Positions 14,883 to 23,910 of a stretch of DNA of 27,777 nucleotides are shown here, one piece after another. This DNA comes from Trichomonas tenax (taxonomy: Eukaryota > Parabasalia > Trichomonadida > Trichomonadidae). The position numbers and the translations under genes were made by a program. Below the pieces are notes generated by a model. The model had not been told where the DNA came from. It saw nothing but the letters and a program-made list of their open reading frames with translations, and made no database searches. Every line of letters begins with the position of its first letter. The first letter of the stretch is position 1. The DNA lies in NCBI GenBank assembly GCA_023091735.1, contig JALKBU010000689.1, positions 1 to 27,777 on the forward strand, written 5' to 3'.

Positions 14883-17522
14883 TCATGAATATTGGGAACT
14901 TGAAAGTGAACTTCTAATATCTCTTAAATCTGCTTCGATTTTTGACATTCCTCTTCTAACGGCATTTCCAGCATCGCATCCGATACATCCTCCAAGGAAT
15001 TCATTATCTATGTCTCTAAGTTGGCCTTGAAGTCTTCTGATCTGCATCTGGACATCGAGGAATGAGTCATCGCTATATTGCGCACTAGAAACAGTTGCAG
15101 CAAGTCTTCTGATTTCTTTCTGTGATCTATTGAAAGAGTTTTCTATTTCGCGAACTCTGCGCTCAAGTTCCATCATTGCATTGCTGTTGCTGTATGAGAG
15201 AGTGTTATCGCTGAAAACTCTCTGGTTATCGCTATATGTGTCACCGCTGGAATAGCTTCTTCTAGAGTGTCCATGTGTGGCATGATGTGAAAATGATCCG
15301 ACTATTGGCTCAATAAGATCTTTTTCGCTCATGTATGAAGTAGTATATTGATATGATGATGAAGTCTTTGGCTCAGATGAAGATGGCTTGTTTTCGGAGA
15401 ATGTCTTAATTTGTTTGATCTTTTCGTCGTCGGAATACGACGATGAATACTGTTCTTCCTTCTTCGCTTTGAATGATGATCTACGTGGTTCTGTTGCAAG
15501 TCTATCAGAGGAATACTTGTAAGAGCTGTATTTTTCAGATTGCGATTTAGAAACTTCTGGAGAAGTGAAATGTTTCCTATCTATCGACTTAGTCTGATCA
15601 TCGGATGTTGTATCGACTGGCGGCGGCTTCTGTTTCTTCGGAACTGGCTGTTCTGGAGGAGAGTATGAAGAGTAAACTTTCTCTGAATAAACGACTTCAG
15701 AATATTGGTTAGGTTTCTCTGAATAATCCGATTTTTGGGGAATAGAGTCGGACTTAGGATAAGAGTCGTATCTTGCATATGAGTATGTTCTTGGTGAAGA
15801 GGACTGCTTAGGAGATGATGGCTGCTTTTCATCGCCTGTGTTATAAGATGAATATTTATCGCTGACTTTCGGCGATGTGTAAGCATAGCTTGCTTCATCT
15901 GTTTGGGGCTGCTGCGGTTGAGGAGATGAATAAGCAGAAGATTTTCCTTTGACAGGTGGTGTGTAGCTGGAACTGTATACATAGCTGTATGGAATTCCTG
16001 ATGAGATTGGAGATTCGTATGGAAGCTTCATTGTTGAAATGTTTGTTGTTGAAACAGGAAGCTTTGGCTCTTCATCTTCCTCCTCTTCAATTGGTTTACT
16101 TAACTTGACTTTCTTTGGTCTAACTTTGTTTTCTGTTGGCTCTTTGACAGACGATGGACTTCCTTTTGGTGATGAAGATTTCTCAGGAATAGGTGATGAT
16201 TTCTTTTCTCGGATTGGCGAAGCTTTCTGCAGTTCTTGTTTTGGCGATGATTTCTTTGACTTTTCTGAGGCTGGTGATGATTTCTTTTCAGCTGGTTCTG
16301 GTGATTTCTTTTGAATGGGAGGTATTTCGAAAACAGGAGCGTTGACGAATGATTTCTTTGCAGGAGTTATTTCTGGGATATCAATTTCCCAATTTGGCGA
16401 ATCATGAAAATCAATATCTTGAGGAGCAGATACAATAACTGATGAACCAATACCTTTGTCATCAAGGACAACTGTAGCTTTATGAGGTTTCTCGAAAACA
16501 GGGGGCGCTTTAACGAATTGTTGTATTGCTTGTTTCTTCTGTTTCGGTTCCTTCTCTGGTGTGTCAGAGTATGAATAGCTGTATGAATATGTTTGGAATT
16601 CGTGCTCACTGTATTCGTTGCTCTTTTCATTTTCTTCACCATTGATAAGCATCATGATCTGTATAGCTATATGCAAACACATTGGAGGACGAACGCGTGG
16701 TTCATAATCAAGCAAACGGATCAAAATCGGAGGCAAATCCGCAATATTTGCTTCCTTTGTGATAGGCCAATTCAGCTTTGATGAAGCAGGTCCTAGTATC
16801 GTCTGAGTGATGAGCATCTGGTCAGTGTCCGACGAAGACATGAAAATCGGGTGTCCGTATATCAGATATTCAGCAAGCATGCATCCAAGTGACCAGCAAT
16901 CTGATTGCCAGAAAGAAGGCACTGACTTCCATTCTGGAGCTCTGTATAGACGCAGGTCATCGAATCCGATGTATTTCGAGTTTTTGAGGTGTGGTGAAGG
17001 CGGCATTAATGATTTTGGCGATGCATATGGATTTAATGGCGGTGGACGAAGCCAAAGCTTTTCGTCAATGGCAACAGTGAGAGGAGACAACGCTAGATAC
17101 GGGAATTTGACTGAGTGAAGTGATGATAACGTATTTAGCAGATTTGGAAAATAATCTTTCATAAACTGTTGATCTATTCCATTTTCAAGCACGAAATCAC
17201 TTAAAGTGACAATGGGAAGTGGTTCTGCAACGTAGAAATATAGTAATTTTGTTCCAATATTCTCAGGAACAATAATCGAAGTTGATGGGATCGGCGTTTG
17301 GAAGAAAACGGCCTCACACCTGAACATTTTGTAGTTATCCATTAGGAAAATGATTCTGTCGGCGACAATTTGCTTTGGAGCATTTAAATACGCTAAATTA
17401 TACTTTGTCATTAAATAATCTCCGCCGTTAACTTTTGATATAGCAATGTACGCATCATATGACTTGCAGCGGGGTGTAAAGTAGTGTGATTTGAACTCAA
17501 ACTCACCTAAACGACACCGCAT
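14883..17522 (-). CDS. Pseudokinase with long Ser/Pro/Lys/Tyr-rich tail and coiled coil
   Basis: 879 residues. Residues about 1-300 keep the outline of a protein kinase C-lobe: SSLH before the catalytic-loop position, RAPEW (194-198, the APE box), SDCWSLGCMLAEYLIYGHPIF and a late EPRVRPP. The catalytic loop position reads LALSPLTV and not HRDLKPEN, there is no DFG, and the glycine loop is absent, so it is very probably inactive and scaffold-like. About 400-480 is a Lys-Ser-Pro region with repeated KKSSP/EK units. About 500-760 is rich in Ser, Tyr and Pro (many SYS, YSS, SPK), likely disordered and phosphorylated. About 780-879 has heptads (MMELERRVREIENSF, MQIRRLQGQLRDID) consistent with a coiled coil. 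It is divergent from the Sec13-like gene across a spacer carrying the TTTACATGNCA array. Cytoskeletal scaffolding is possible but unproven. Confidence 0.8.
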   Translation of the reverse strand: MRCRLGEFEFKSHYFTPRCKSYDAYIAISKVNGGDYLMTKYNLAYLNAPKQIVADRIIFLMDNYKMFRCEAVFFQTPIPSTSIIVPENIGTKLLYFYVAEPLPIVTLSDFVLENGIDQQFMKDYFPNLLNTLSSLHSVKFPYLALSPLTVAIDEKLWLRPPPLNPYASPKSLMPPSPHLKNSKYIGFDDLRLYRAPEWKSVPSFWQSDCWSLGCMLAEYLIYGHPIFMSSSDTDQMLITQTILGPASSKLNWPITKEANIADLPPILIRLLDYEPRVRPPMCLHIAIQIMMLINGEENEKSNEYSEHEFQTYSYSYSYSDTPEKEPKQKKQAIQQFVKAPPVFEKPHKATVVLDDKGIGSSVIVSAPQDIDFHDSPNWEIDIPEITPAKKSFVNAPVFEIPPIQKKSPEPAEKKSSPASEKSKKSSPKQELQKASPIREKKSSPIPEKSSSPKGSPSSVKEPTENKVRPKKVKLSKPIEEEEDEEPKLPVSTTNISTMKLPYESPISSGIPYSYVYSSSYTPPVKGKSSAYSSPQPQQPQTDEASYAYTSPKVSDKYSSYNTGDEKQPSSPKQSSSPRTYSYARYDSYPKSDSIPQKSDYSEKPNQYSEVVYSEKVYSSYSPPEQPVPKKQKPPPVDTTSDDQTKSIDRKHFTSPEVSKSQSEKYSSYKYSSDRLATEPRRSSFKAKKEEQYSSSYSDDEKIKQIKTFSENKPSSSEPKTSSSYQYTTSYMSEKDLIEPIVGSFSHHATHGHSRRSYSSGDTYSDNQRVFSDNTLSYSNSNAMMELERRVREIENSFNRSQKEIRRLAATVSSAQYSDDSFLDVQMQIRRLQGQLRDIDNEFLGGCIGCDAGNAVRRGMSKIEADLRDIRSSLSSSQYS

Positions 17523-17599
17523 GAGTCAATAACTTCGAATTAATAAAAATAATAATGATTTTGTAAGCATGTAAACATGATTTTTGCAAAATCTAATAC

Positions 17600-17763
17600 T
17601 TTACATGTCATAATCTAAATTACATGCCATAGTTTTATTTACATGACACATATTTTAAGTGACACTTTTAACTTTACATGTCGTAATGAACTTTACATGC
17701 CAAAATTTATAAGATAAATTAGTTTTGGGTGTCAAAAAGCAAATTTCTATAGTTTATATGTCA
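17600..17763. promoter_or_regulatory. Array of TTTACATGNCA motifs in a divergent spacer
   Basis: Copies start at 17600 (TTTACATGTCA), 17619 (ATTACATGCCA), 17638 (TTTACATGACA), 17673 (TTTACATGTCG), 17692 (TTTACATGCCA) and 17753 (TTTATATGTCA). Spacings are 19, 19, 35, 19 and 61. A weaker TTAAGTGACA lies in the 35-bp gap, and GCATGTAAA at 17568-17576 is a further partial copy. The array lies in the 251-bp spacer between two divergent ATGs (17522 and 17774). Probably a bidirectional promoter or operator array (inference). Confidence 0.7.
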
Positions 17764-17773
17764 TTTTTTATAA

Positions 17774-18544
17774 ATGTCAACTATTCTTTGTAGAACAGAT
17801 CCATCGTGTCGTTTTGCAATCGGATTGACAGATGATAAATGCGTCAATGTATATTCTATAATGAAAAATGAACTAATTGTTCTCAAATCTTTTATAATTG
17901 ATGCTGAAGATCTTCAATTTTTGCCATCTTCTCTTGGTTTAGCTTTCATTGTTGCTGAGAAGACTGGGCAGTTATCAATTTATCGTCAAAAGGACATGGA
18001 TTGGAAGATTTATAAATTGGAAGATTTCAATCAATTTTCAAAATGCTTAAGAGTATCACCATATCCGCCAGAACTTCGTGTATCATGCATTTCAAATGGT
18101 GAAATAGTTATATTTAGCTTACTTTTAGAAGACACACCAAAATTGCTTCCAATAAAGAAATTCGCACATCCAAGCAAATTCACATACTTAAATTTCGGTC
18201 TCAACAATACAATTTACACAGTTTGTGGAGGAATGATCTGGAAATTCAATATCGATCAAAATTCTAATTCAGAACCTTTCGAACTTAAAGACAAAGCTTT
18301 AATTATCGAACCATCACCAATAGATACAGAAGTTTCTGCAATTGCATTTGAAAATGGAAAAGTTGTCATCATTTCAATGGTTGATGGCGTTTTCAGCGAG
18401 CGTTTGATGACTCCTATTCCTCATAATGTTAAATCGGTAAAAGCAATTCAATGGAGTCCATTAGGCACATCTTTGTTAATTGGTGGTGAAACTGTTGAAG
18501 AATGGAAAGAAGCTTCACCAGGAAATTGGTGCCTTTCAAAATAA
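17774..18544 (+). CDS. Sec13/Seh1-like WD40 protein
   Basis: 256 residues, a divergent beta-propeller. The repeat outline is visible in segments such as RFAIGLTDDKCVNVYSI, LAFIVAEKTGQLSIY, RVSCISNGEIVIFSL, IYTVCGGMIWKFNI and VSAIAFENGKVVIISM. The C terminus VKAIQWSPLGTSLLIGGE and EEWKEASPGNW matches the closing blade of Sec13/Seh1, where W-x-x-x-G-x-x-L precedes a Trp-Lys strand and a G-x-W. Known Sec13 acts in COPII coats and nuclear pores; Seh1 acts in pores and the SEA/GATOR complex. It is shorter than the roughly 300-residue family, so a blade is reduced or very divergent. The first ATG lies 11 bases after the last TTTATATGTCA motif, implying a very short leader or transcription starting inside the motif array. 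Confidence 0.6.
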   Translation: MSTILCRTDPSCRFAIGLTDDKCVNVYSIMKNELIVLKSFIIDAEDLQFLPSSLGLAFIVAEKTGQLSIYRQKDMDWKIYKLEDFNQFSKCLRVSPYPPELRVSCISNGEIVIFSLLLEDTPKLLPIKKFAHPSKFTYLNFGLNNTIYTVCGGMIWKFNIDQNSNSEPFELKDKALIIEPSPIDTEVSAIAFENGKVVIISMVDGVFSERLMTPIPHNVKSVKAIQWSPLGTSLLIGGETVEEWKEASPGNWCLSK

Positions 18545-18950
18545 ATACTATTACATAGAGTTTTCAATTCATAAAGATTATTATCTTGTTTTTATTTAGT
18601 ATATTATTATTTGAATATCAGCACATATACATCATCTATTATTTCATTTATAGACCTTAACAATGAAATATATTCTATGTGAATAATATTTTTGAAATTC
18701 TAGAAATTGCTTTGAGGTGTAAGATATGCGCAAGTATTGCTTCACTTTATGTTAATACATATGGCTGAAATATTGTAAGGAATAGGAGATATCTCTAAAG
18801 TTTGTTAAAAAGCTACAAAATCGATACCATTAGCTTCATTGGGTTGAATAGATGTTAAAAACAGTGTGAAATCCAATTGTTATATTTGGTCAAAGAGTTA
18901 GTACAAAAAAGTGCCAAATTCATCAAGGAAAAAAAACTTTTTAACAACGA
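18545..18950. other. AT-rich spacer before the CDK-like kinase
   Basis: Lies between two plus-strand genes and holds the presumed kinase promoter. I see no TTTACATGNCA motif, no clear Inr and no ORF of interest. The Sec13-like stop is TAA within TAAATA, compatible with the UAAA cleavage signal described for trichomonads. Confidence 0.6.
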
Positions 18951-19967
18951 ATGGCTTCCACGGGGCCTTTTATCGACCAATATTTTAATTTTATCGATAA
19001 GGTTGGAAAGGGCTCCTACAGTACCGTCTACAAAGTCATTGAGAAGAAATCAGGAAAGATTTTCGCCTTGAAGAAACTAAAGGCTAAAGCCAAGAACAAA
19101 GAAGTTCCCGACTTTGAGGTTGCCGCACACTGCGTGTTAAAGCATGAAAATATCGCAAAATTGCACGGCAAATTTGTTTGCAAGCGAGATTCTTCAACTT
19201 ATTTAATTTTCGACTTCTACGATTATGACCTGTTCTCAATCATATACAATAACGCTTCTGAAAAGCCAAGTCACGACCTAATAAAATCGCTAGCATTTCA
19301 ATTAATCAAAGCAATTGAAATATGCCACAAACACAATGTTCTTCACAGAGACATAAAGCCAGAAAACATCATGATTACTCGAGATGGGGTTCTTAAACTT
19401 GGAGATTTTGGATATGCAAACAAAGGAGACCCAATTCTACCAAAATCAACGAACGCAATTACACCTTCTTATAGACCACCTGAGATCATCTTAGGTGACT
19501 CTCATTATTCATTTCCTTCTGATATATGGTCAGTTGGATGTGTTATATATGAACTCATTACAGGGAAGAATTTATTTAAACCAACAGACTTTTCACCCTC
19601 TTCACAGCTTGATAAGATACTATCTATTATCGGCAAGCCAAAAAATATTGAATTTAATTATCCAAACAAAGCCATGTTAGATGATTTACCAAATTATAAA
19701 TCACGCTTAGATGAAATAATGGACAGTGAATTTTCAAACGAATATTATGAATTTAAAGATCTTTTGAAGCAGATATTCGTTTTCGATCCTTCTGAACGTT
19801 TAACTGCATCACAGATATTACAATTACCAATGTTCAACTCTCAAAAAATCACTACAATCCCAATCAAATTCTTTATCACAGAAAACGTTTCTCAGCCAAT
19901 TGAATCTTCACCAGAACTCAAATATGGCAACGTGGTTAGACCTCCTTTACCTAAGTTGGTCTTTTGA
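18951..19967 (+). CDS. CDK-like (CMGC) serine/threonine protein kinase
   Basis: 338 residues, almost wholly kinase domain. Seen: glycine loop GKGSYSTV (19-26), ATP lysine in FALKK (Lys41), HRDIKPEN with H132-R133-D134, DFG (152-154), and a P+1/APE region PSYRPPEIILGDSHYSFPSD with WSVGCVIYELITGKNLF. The RPPE-LGD-Y pattern followed by D-I-W-S-x-G-C is CMGC/CDK-like. The CMGC-type insert (TDFSPSSQLDKILSIIGKP) is short but present. There is no PSTAIRE; the C-helix region reads DFEVAAHCVLKHENI, so a cyclin partner is not assured. A short tail (about 300-338) follows the domain. All catalytic residues are present, so it is predicted active. The ATG at 18951 is the first that gives the complete N-lobe. 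Confidence 0.88.
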   Translation: MASTGPFIDQYFNFIDKVGKGSYSTVYKVIEKKSGKIFALKKLKAKAKNKEVPDFEVAAHCVLKHENIAKLHGKFVCKRDSSTYLIFDFYDYDLFSIIYNNASEKPSHDLIKSLAFQLIKAIEICHKHNVLHRDIKPENIMITRDGVLKLGDFGYANKGDPILPKSTNAITPSYRPPEIILGDSHYSFPSDIWSVGCVIYELITGKNLFKPTDFSPSSQLDKILSIIGKPKNIEFNYPNKAMLDDLPNYKSRLDEIMDSEFSNEYYEFKDLLKQIFVFDPSERLTASQILQLPMFNSQKITTIPIKFFITENVSQPIESSPELKYGNVVRPPLPKLVF

Positions 19968-20347
19968 AAACCAAATATAATTTTTTTTTTAGCTTCGTGC
20001 TCTATTTTTATTTCAATATGACATGATATCATCATTCGTATTGCAGTTTTTTATCTTAATGATTTGAAACCATTTGCGTTTCTTTTTCACCTTCTCTAAT
20101 TCATTTAGTAAATATTCACTATCTGATGTTATTTTTTTACATATACTGTATAGTTGCAAAACAAATATTTAGTTATTCAACGAACAAAACCAAAAATATG
20201 TTGATTTTTTTTAAATCTCTATAAAATATGTCAATTATTCAATTACACTACTCAATGCTACAAATATCATTATACCACAGGTTCAAAATATCGATAAATT
20301 TCATGTATAACATAAATTTTAAATTCAACAAATAATAATCATGAAAA
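19968..20347. other. Convergent spacer
   Basis: Lies between the 3' ends of the kinase (+) and metallophosphoesterase (-) genes. AT-rich with a T11 run just after the kinase stop. No ORF, motif or RNA gene seen. Confidence 0.65.
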
Positions 20348-21031
20348 TCATTTAACAATAACTTTTTCTGTTAATTTGACCTTTCTGTCAACAATTTCTA
20401 GAATAGAATAACAACAAGAATTATTTTCCGGCGAATATTGACCGATACAAGCGCATCGCACATCTCTGGATAGCAAGCTAGTGTGTGCATGCCCACAAAT
20501 CAACCAATCTTCGTTCTGAATCTTTTTCACGCCGTTCTTAATCCACTCAAAGAAACTCAAAGCGTGTTTATCGCGTACTCTATAGTTATTCAAAAGGTCA
20601 TGGCCAAAGTATATCCTAAGCGGGTGTGATACATCTTCTTGCGGTATTTCTAAAAGCATTACGATGTCTTTAACGATGGTAACGCCAGAAACTGGCTTCA
20701 CGAAGTCTAAATACGCTCTGTCGTGATTTCCACCAATGATGTATATAGGAATAGGACATTTTTGAAATTCGCTTAATAAATCTTCAAAGATTGCAGGACC
20801 TTCGTTCAGACAGCCGTTCACTAAATCGCCTAAAATGAACAGCTGCGTTGGATTTTCCTTTTCAATAAGACTATTGAACTCCTGTTTGAATAAATCTATC
20901 TTTTTTTGAATGTGACAGTCGGAAAAGAGAACGATTTTCTGGTTCACTGAAGTGTCTATGTTGAGATTGTATATGGTGATCTCCGTGTTTTCAAGAGGAA
21001 CACCATATAATTCTCCAAATGAGTGCTTCAT
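20348..21031 (-). CDS. Calcineurin-like metallophosphoesterase
   Basis: 227 residues from the ATG at 21031. An in-frame ATG at 21106 exists, but it is the ATG of a TTTACATGACA regulatory motif and would add a 25-residue leader of low protein character, so I place the start downstream. The five metal-binding blocks are present in order: D38-C-H40, G68-D69-LVN, G101-NHD (101-104), G143-HD and G180-HAH (180-183). In many relatives the second block is GDxxD; here Asn72 replaces the last Asp. This layout is that of small single-domain phosphoesterases acting on phosphodiesters or nucleotides (family knowledge); the substrate cannot be read from the sequence. No signal peptide or membrane segment. 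It converges with the kinase gene. Confidence 0.85.
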   Translation of the reverse strand: MKHSFGELYGVPLENTEITIYNLNIDTSVNQKIVLFSDCHIQKKIDLFKQEFNSLIEKENPTQLFILGDLVNGCLNEGPAIFEDLLSEFQKCPIPIYIIGGNHDRAYLDFVKPVSGVTIVKDIVMLLEIPQEDVSHPLRIYFGHDLLNNYRVRDKHALSFFEWIKNGVKKIQNEDWLICGHAHTSLLSRDVRCACIGQYSPENNSCCYSILEIVDRKVKLTEKVIVK

Positions 21032-21085
21032 TCTGTCACGTTTTTGTAAAATCTTTTTTGGCAAAACGACACAAAACCTTATTTT

Positions 21086-21111
21086 TGACACGCAAAATTT
21101 TGTCATGTAAA
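21086..21111 (-). promoter_or_regulatory. Paired TTTACATGNCA motifs before the metallophosphoesterase
   Basis: TGTCATGTAAA (21101-21111) and the variant TGACACGCAAA (21086-21096), 15 bp apart, lie 55-80 bases 5' of ATG 21031 on the minus strand. Confidence 0.55.
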
Positions 21112-21435
21112 TTTGGGAATATCTCGTGTTTTATGGTCTCTCTGTATGCTATTTGGAAGATATTTTGTTATTTAAAGTTATTTAATAGGAAAGTATATAG
21201 AATATGATTTCAAGCATTGGCTGTTTCAAACGTTGATATATTCTAAGCTATCAATTGAATACTCATGGCCGAAAAGTAAGTGACGGTATAGTATTGAGAT
21301 GCCTCATTGAATGTTATATCAATGATTCAAGAGCTATCATTTAACTTCGTATCCAAATAGATATGAAAACTTTATTGTGAAAATCTATTTGAACTATTTT
21401 TTAAATATAAATTAGTATTGATTGATGAATCATAA
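21112..21435. other. AT-rich spacer
   Basis: Upstream of the metallophosphoesterase and 3' of the BspA-like gene. I see no convincing ORF or structured element. Confidence 0.6.
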
Positions 21436-22671
21436 TCAAAGTCTTGATACTAATAAAGAAAACACATTACTATATATTCCTTGAAGAACCGAAACCAGCT
21501 TCAAATAATTCGTTTTAGGTTGACGGCAGTTTAATATTTGGATTTGCTGGCTACAGAATGTAATATCTTTATATTGACAATCAACTAAAACAACAGATGC
21601 AATTTGGTTAATAACGTCTGCATTTTGTTGATATTTCGAGTCTTCCATTCCTAAATACTTGACTTTAACTTGTTTTGCAATATATTCAAAGCAATCTAAT
21701 TGAAACTCAATATCTTTGTTGATAATTAAGTCTACTAAAGAAGAACAGTTTACGAATGACTTACTAGAGATTGTTGACAAGCCGATGGGAAATTCTATTG
21801 AAGTTAAATTTGAGCAACCAAAGAAAGAACTGTTTAAAATTGTTTCGAGATATTGCGGTAGTTGTATTGTTTGTAGACTATAACAACACGAAAATGCATT
21901 CTTATCAATTACAGTGATACTATTGGGAATACTATTAGTTTGGAGACTAAAGCAACTTTCAAAAATTGATGTATTTAACGCTGCAATCTTATCAGGTATT
22001 TGTATTTCTTTTAACTTAGAGCATTCAAAAAAGACTTGATTTCCAATTGATTTTACTGAGTTTGGAATATTAATAATCTCTAGATTTGCGCAATTGGCAA
22101 ATACAAAATCGCCAATAACTTCCAAATTATTCGATAATGCAATTTCAATTAAATTTGGGCAACCAATGAATAATCCATTGCTGAATGATTTGAAATTTCT
22201 GATTCCAAGAAGTATTGTTTCGCTTATCAACGATGTGGTTCCTTGTGGCAAATTTACGGTATTCAGTGATCTGCATGAATCAAATGCACTGTTATGAAAA
22301 TTTGTTCCAAAATTCATGATTGTAAGTCTTATTAAATTAATACATTCTGAAAAGGCGCAATCACCAACATCTTGTAACGAGAGAGGTAATGAAACATCTG
22401 TAATACTTTTGCATCTAAAAAATGCAAAATCTCCAATTGATATCAAACTTTCTGGAAATGAAAATGATCTAAGATTTGTACAATTAAAAAAAGCATTTAC
22501 AGTAATGTATTTTGTTCCACTGTTAATTGTTATTTGCTGTAGAGTTTGATAACTCCTAAAAGATACATCAATTTGTTCAACATATGTAAAAATTAAATGC
22601 GAATACACATCATCGACTAATTCTAAATGCCCAACAAACTCGCATTTATTACCATCTCTTTGCTCACACAT
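21436..22671 (-). CDS. BspA-like leucine-rich-repeat protein
   Basis: 411 residues with about ten LRR_5/BspA-type repeats of about 23 residues in residues 45-340, for example SIGDFAFFRCKSITDVSLP, VIGDFVFANCANLEIINIP and SIGNQVFFECSKLKEIQIP (pattern I-x-x-x-x-F-x-x-C-x-x-L-x-x-I-x-I-P). Known: BspA-like proteins are a very large family in trichomonads, many of them surface proteins linked to adhesion. This one shows no signal peptide and no membrane segment, so it may be cytosolic, soluble or truncated. The first 45 residues (starting MCEQRDGNKCEF) and last 70 are not repeats. A stop lies in frame just upstream of the ATG, and a separate 72-codon ORF ends 16 bases before it on the same strand. 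That spacing is unusual and raises the possibility of a broken longer gene. Confidence 0.82.
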   Translation of the reverse strand: MCEQRDGNKCEFVGHLELVDDVYSHLIFTYVEQIDVSFRSYQTLQQITINSGTKYITVNAFFNCTNLRSFSFPESLISIGDFAFFRCKSITDVSLPLSLQDVGDCAFSECINLIRLTIMNFGTNFHNSAFDSCRSLNTVNLPQGTTSLISETILLGIRNFKSFSNGLFIGCPNLIEIALSNNLEVIGDFVFANCANLEIINIPNSVKSIGNQVFFECSKLKEIQIPDKIAALNTSIFESCFSLQTNSIPNSITVIDKNAFSCCYSLQTIQLPQYLETILNSSFFGCSNLTSIEFPIGLSTISSKSFVNCSSLVDLIINKDIEFQLDCFEYIAKQVKVKYLGMEDSKYQQNADVINQIASVVLVDCQYKDITFCSQQIQILNCRQPKTNYLKLVSVLQGIYSNVFSLLVSRL

Positions 22672-22687
22672 TATTTTTCATTCCATT

Positions 22688-22906
22688 TTATGATAACAGC
22701 GCATAAATAAATGAATCAGCATTAGAAATGATACTTTTATTAAACCTACGGGCGCAAAAGCAACATTTTTGATCATTGATTTCGAAGAGAGTTATGAACT
22801 GCTGTCTCAAATTATCAGGGTATGCTTCATAGCATTTGATGATTCTATGCATATAAAAGTTTTCATCTAAATATGTAACTTGATTTAACGACAATAAAAA
22901 TATCAT
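22688..22906 (-). CDS. Small Cys-containing ORF upstream of the BspA-like gene
   Basis: 72 residues from an ATG at 22906. It looks protein-like: SLNQVTYLDENFYMHRIIKC, YEAYPDNLRQQFITLFEIN and QKCCFCARRF, ending SFIYALLS. I do not recognise the family. The lack of a clear promoter, the short length and the 16-base gap to the BspA-like ATG in another frame suggest it could be the detached N-terminal domain of a longer protein; the other frames across the gap also stop. It could alternatively be a genuine small protein. Confidence 0.4.
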   Translation of the reverse strand: MIFLLSLNQVTYLDENFYMHRIIKCYEAYPDNLRQQFITLFEINDQKCCFCARRFNKSIISNADSFIYALLS

Positions 22907-22985
22907 TTCATCCTAAAACAGTGAATAATTGGAAATGATTAATTTAAAAAAATGGTGTTTATGATTTGAGGTGAATTAGGGATGG

Positions 22986-23910
22986 TTATTCAAGGTCTTT
23001 AACTTCAACTTCAAAGAATCCTTCTATTTCTTTGTCTTGAAAGTCATTCTTGAATGGATCTTCATCATCTCCAGCAACTGTCACTGTCTGACTTGTACTC
23101 ATTCCAGGATCGACAGTTTCTTGAGCCATCTTAATCGAGCTATCGGACTGTGCTTCTTTCTTTTTCATTGTCGCAACAATAATAATTACAAAAACAACAG
23201 CTACACGTACAGAACCTATAATAATTTATAATATATTGTTCCTTTTTGCTTTATTGGCATCTCCTGTATCCAAAAGAGCTATTTCTTCATTATATGCTTC
23301 CACTAAAATAGAAGAATAATATTCTATGAAAGTTTCAACTTCAACAATTGCTTCTCTTCCACTTTCACTGACTGTTTCAGTTACAAATGATGTCGGATTG
23401 AACCTTATCGAGCACTATCACAAGGTATAATTATTCAAGGCCCCGAAGATCTTTTAAGAATTGGTGTTGGAAATATTAAAGTTATATTCGGTATCGACAT
23501 CGTCCCAGCTTTTGGAAGCAGTTTAACATCGTGATTTGCGATGCAGGATATATGAATGTTGTTGGAGATGGAATGTTTGCTGTAGATATTGAGATAATAC
23601 CTGAATTGATTGTTTTTCTTGTGAAGTTTTTGTTTTCAGTGATGTATTTATATTCATAAATATTTTCACATTCATCAATACCCGGAAATGATAAATTTAA
23701 TGGATATATAGTTGAGTTTCACCTGCAATAGAAAATGCATCATGAAGATCTGGATATGCATATGTTAAAAGCTGTCATTTTGCCATCCACCAACAGGTTC
23801 TTTGTAGCGTTGATACTTGGCATTTTTGGTATAAATTTTAATCAAATGCAAATCAATGTCCTTGCCACTTAATCTTGAATACATTCAGCTGGAAACTTTC
23901 ATATTTCTTT
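22986..23910 (-). pseudogene. Broken 3' part of a type I surface membrane protein
   Basis: The minus strand gives consecutive protein-like segments in changing frames: KYESFQLNVFKIKW, then DIDLHLIKIYTKNAKYQRYK, AYPDLHDAFSIAGETQLYI, LSFPGIDECENIYEYKYI, SFVTETVSESGREAIVEVE, then a hydrophobic stretch SVRVAVVFVIIIVATMKKK (a membrane anchor plus stop-transfer lysines), and a 60-residue acidic tail ending at 22986. The intact part that begins at ATG 23168 is only this tail, and that ATG lies just inside the anchor, so I do not treat it as a separate gene. The tail contains DEDPFKNDF and EGFFEVEV, similar to acidic NDF tails I associate with trichomonad surface proteins (from memory). DPF-type motifs can act in endocytosis. 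At least four frame changes and internal stops show decay. The ectodomain family is not recognised. Confidence 0.6.

Noticed and set aside
16039..16314. Plus-strand Gly/Ser/Phe/Asp-rich ORF
   Set aside because: Shadow of the Lys-Ser-Pro repeats of the pseudokinase tail on the other strand.
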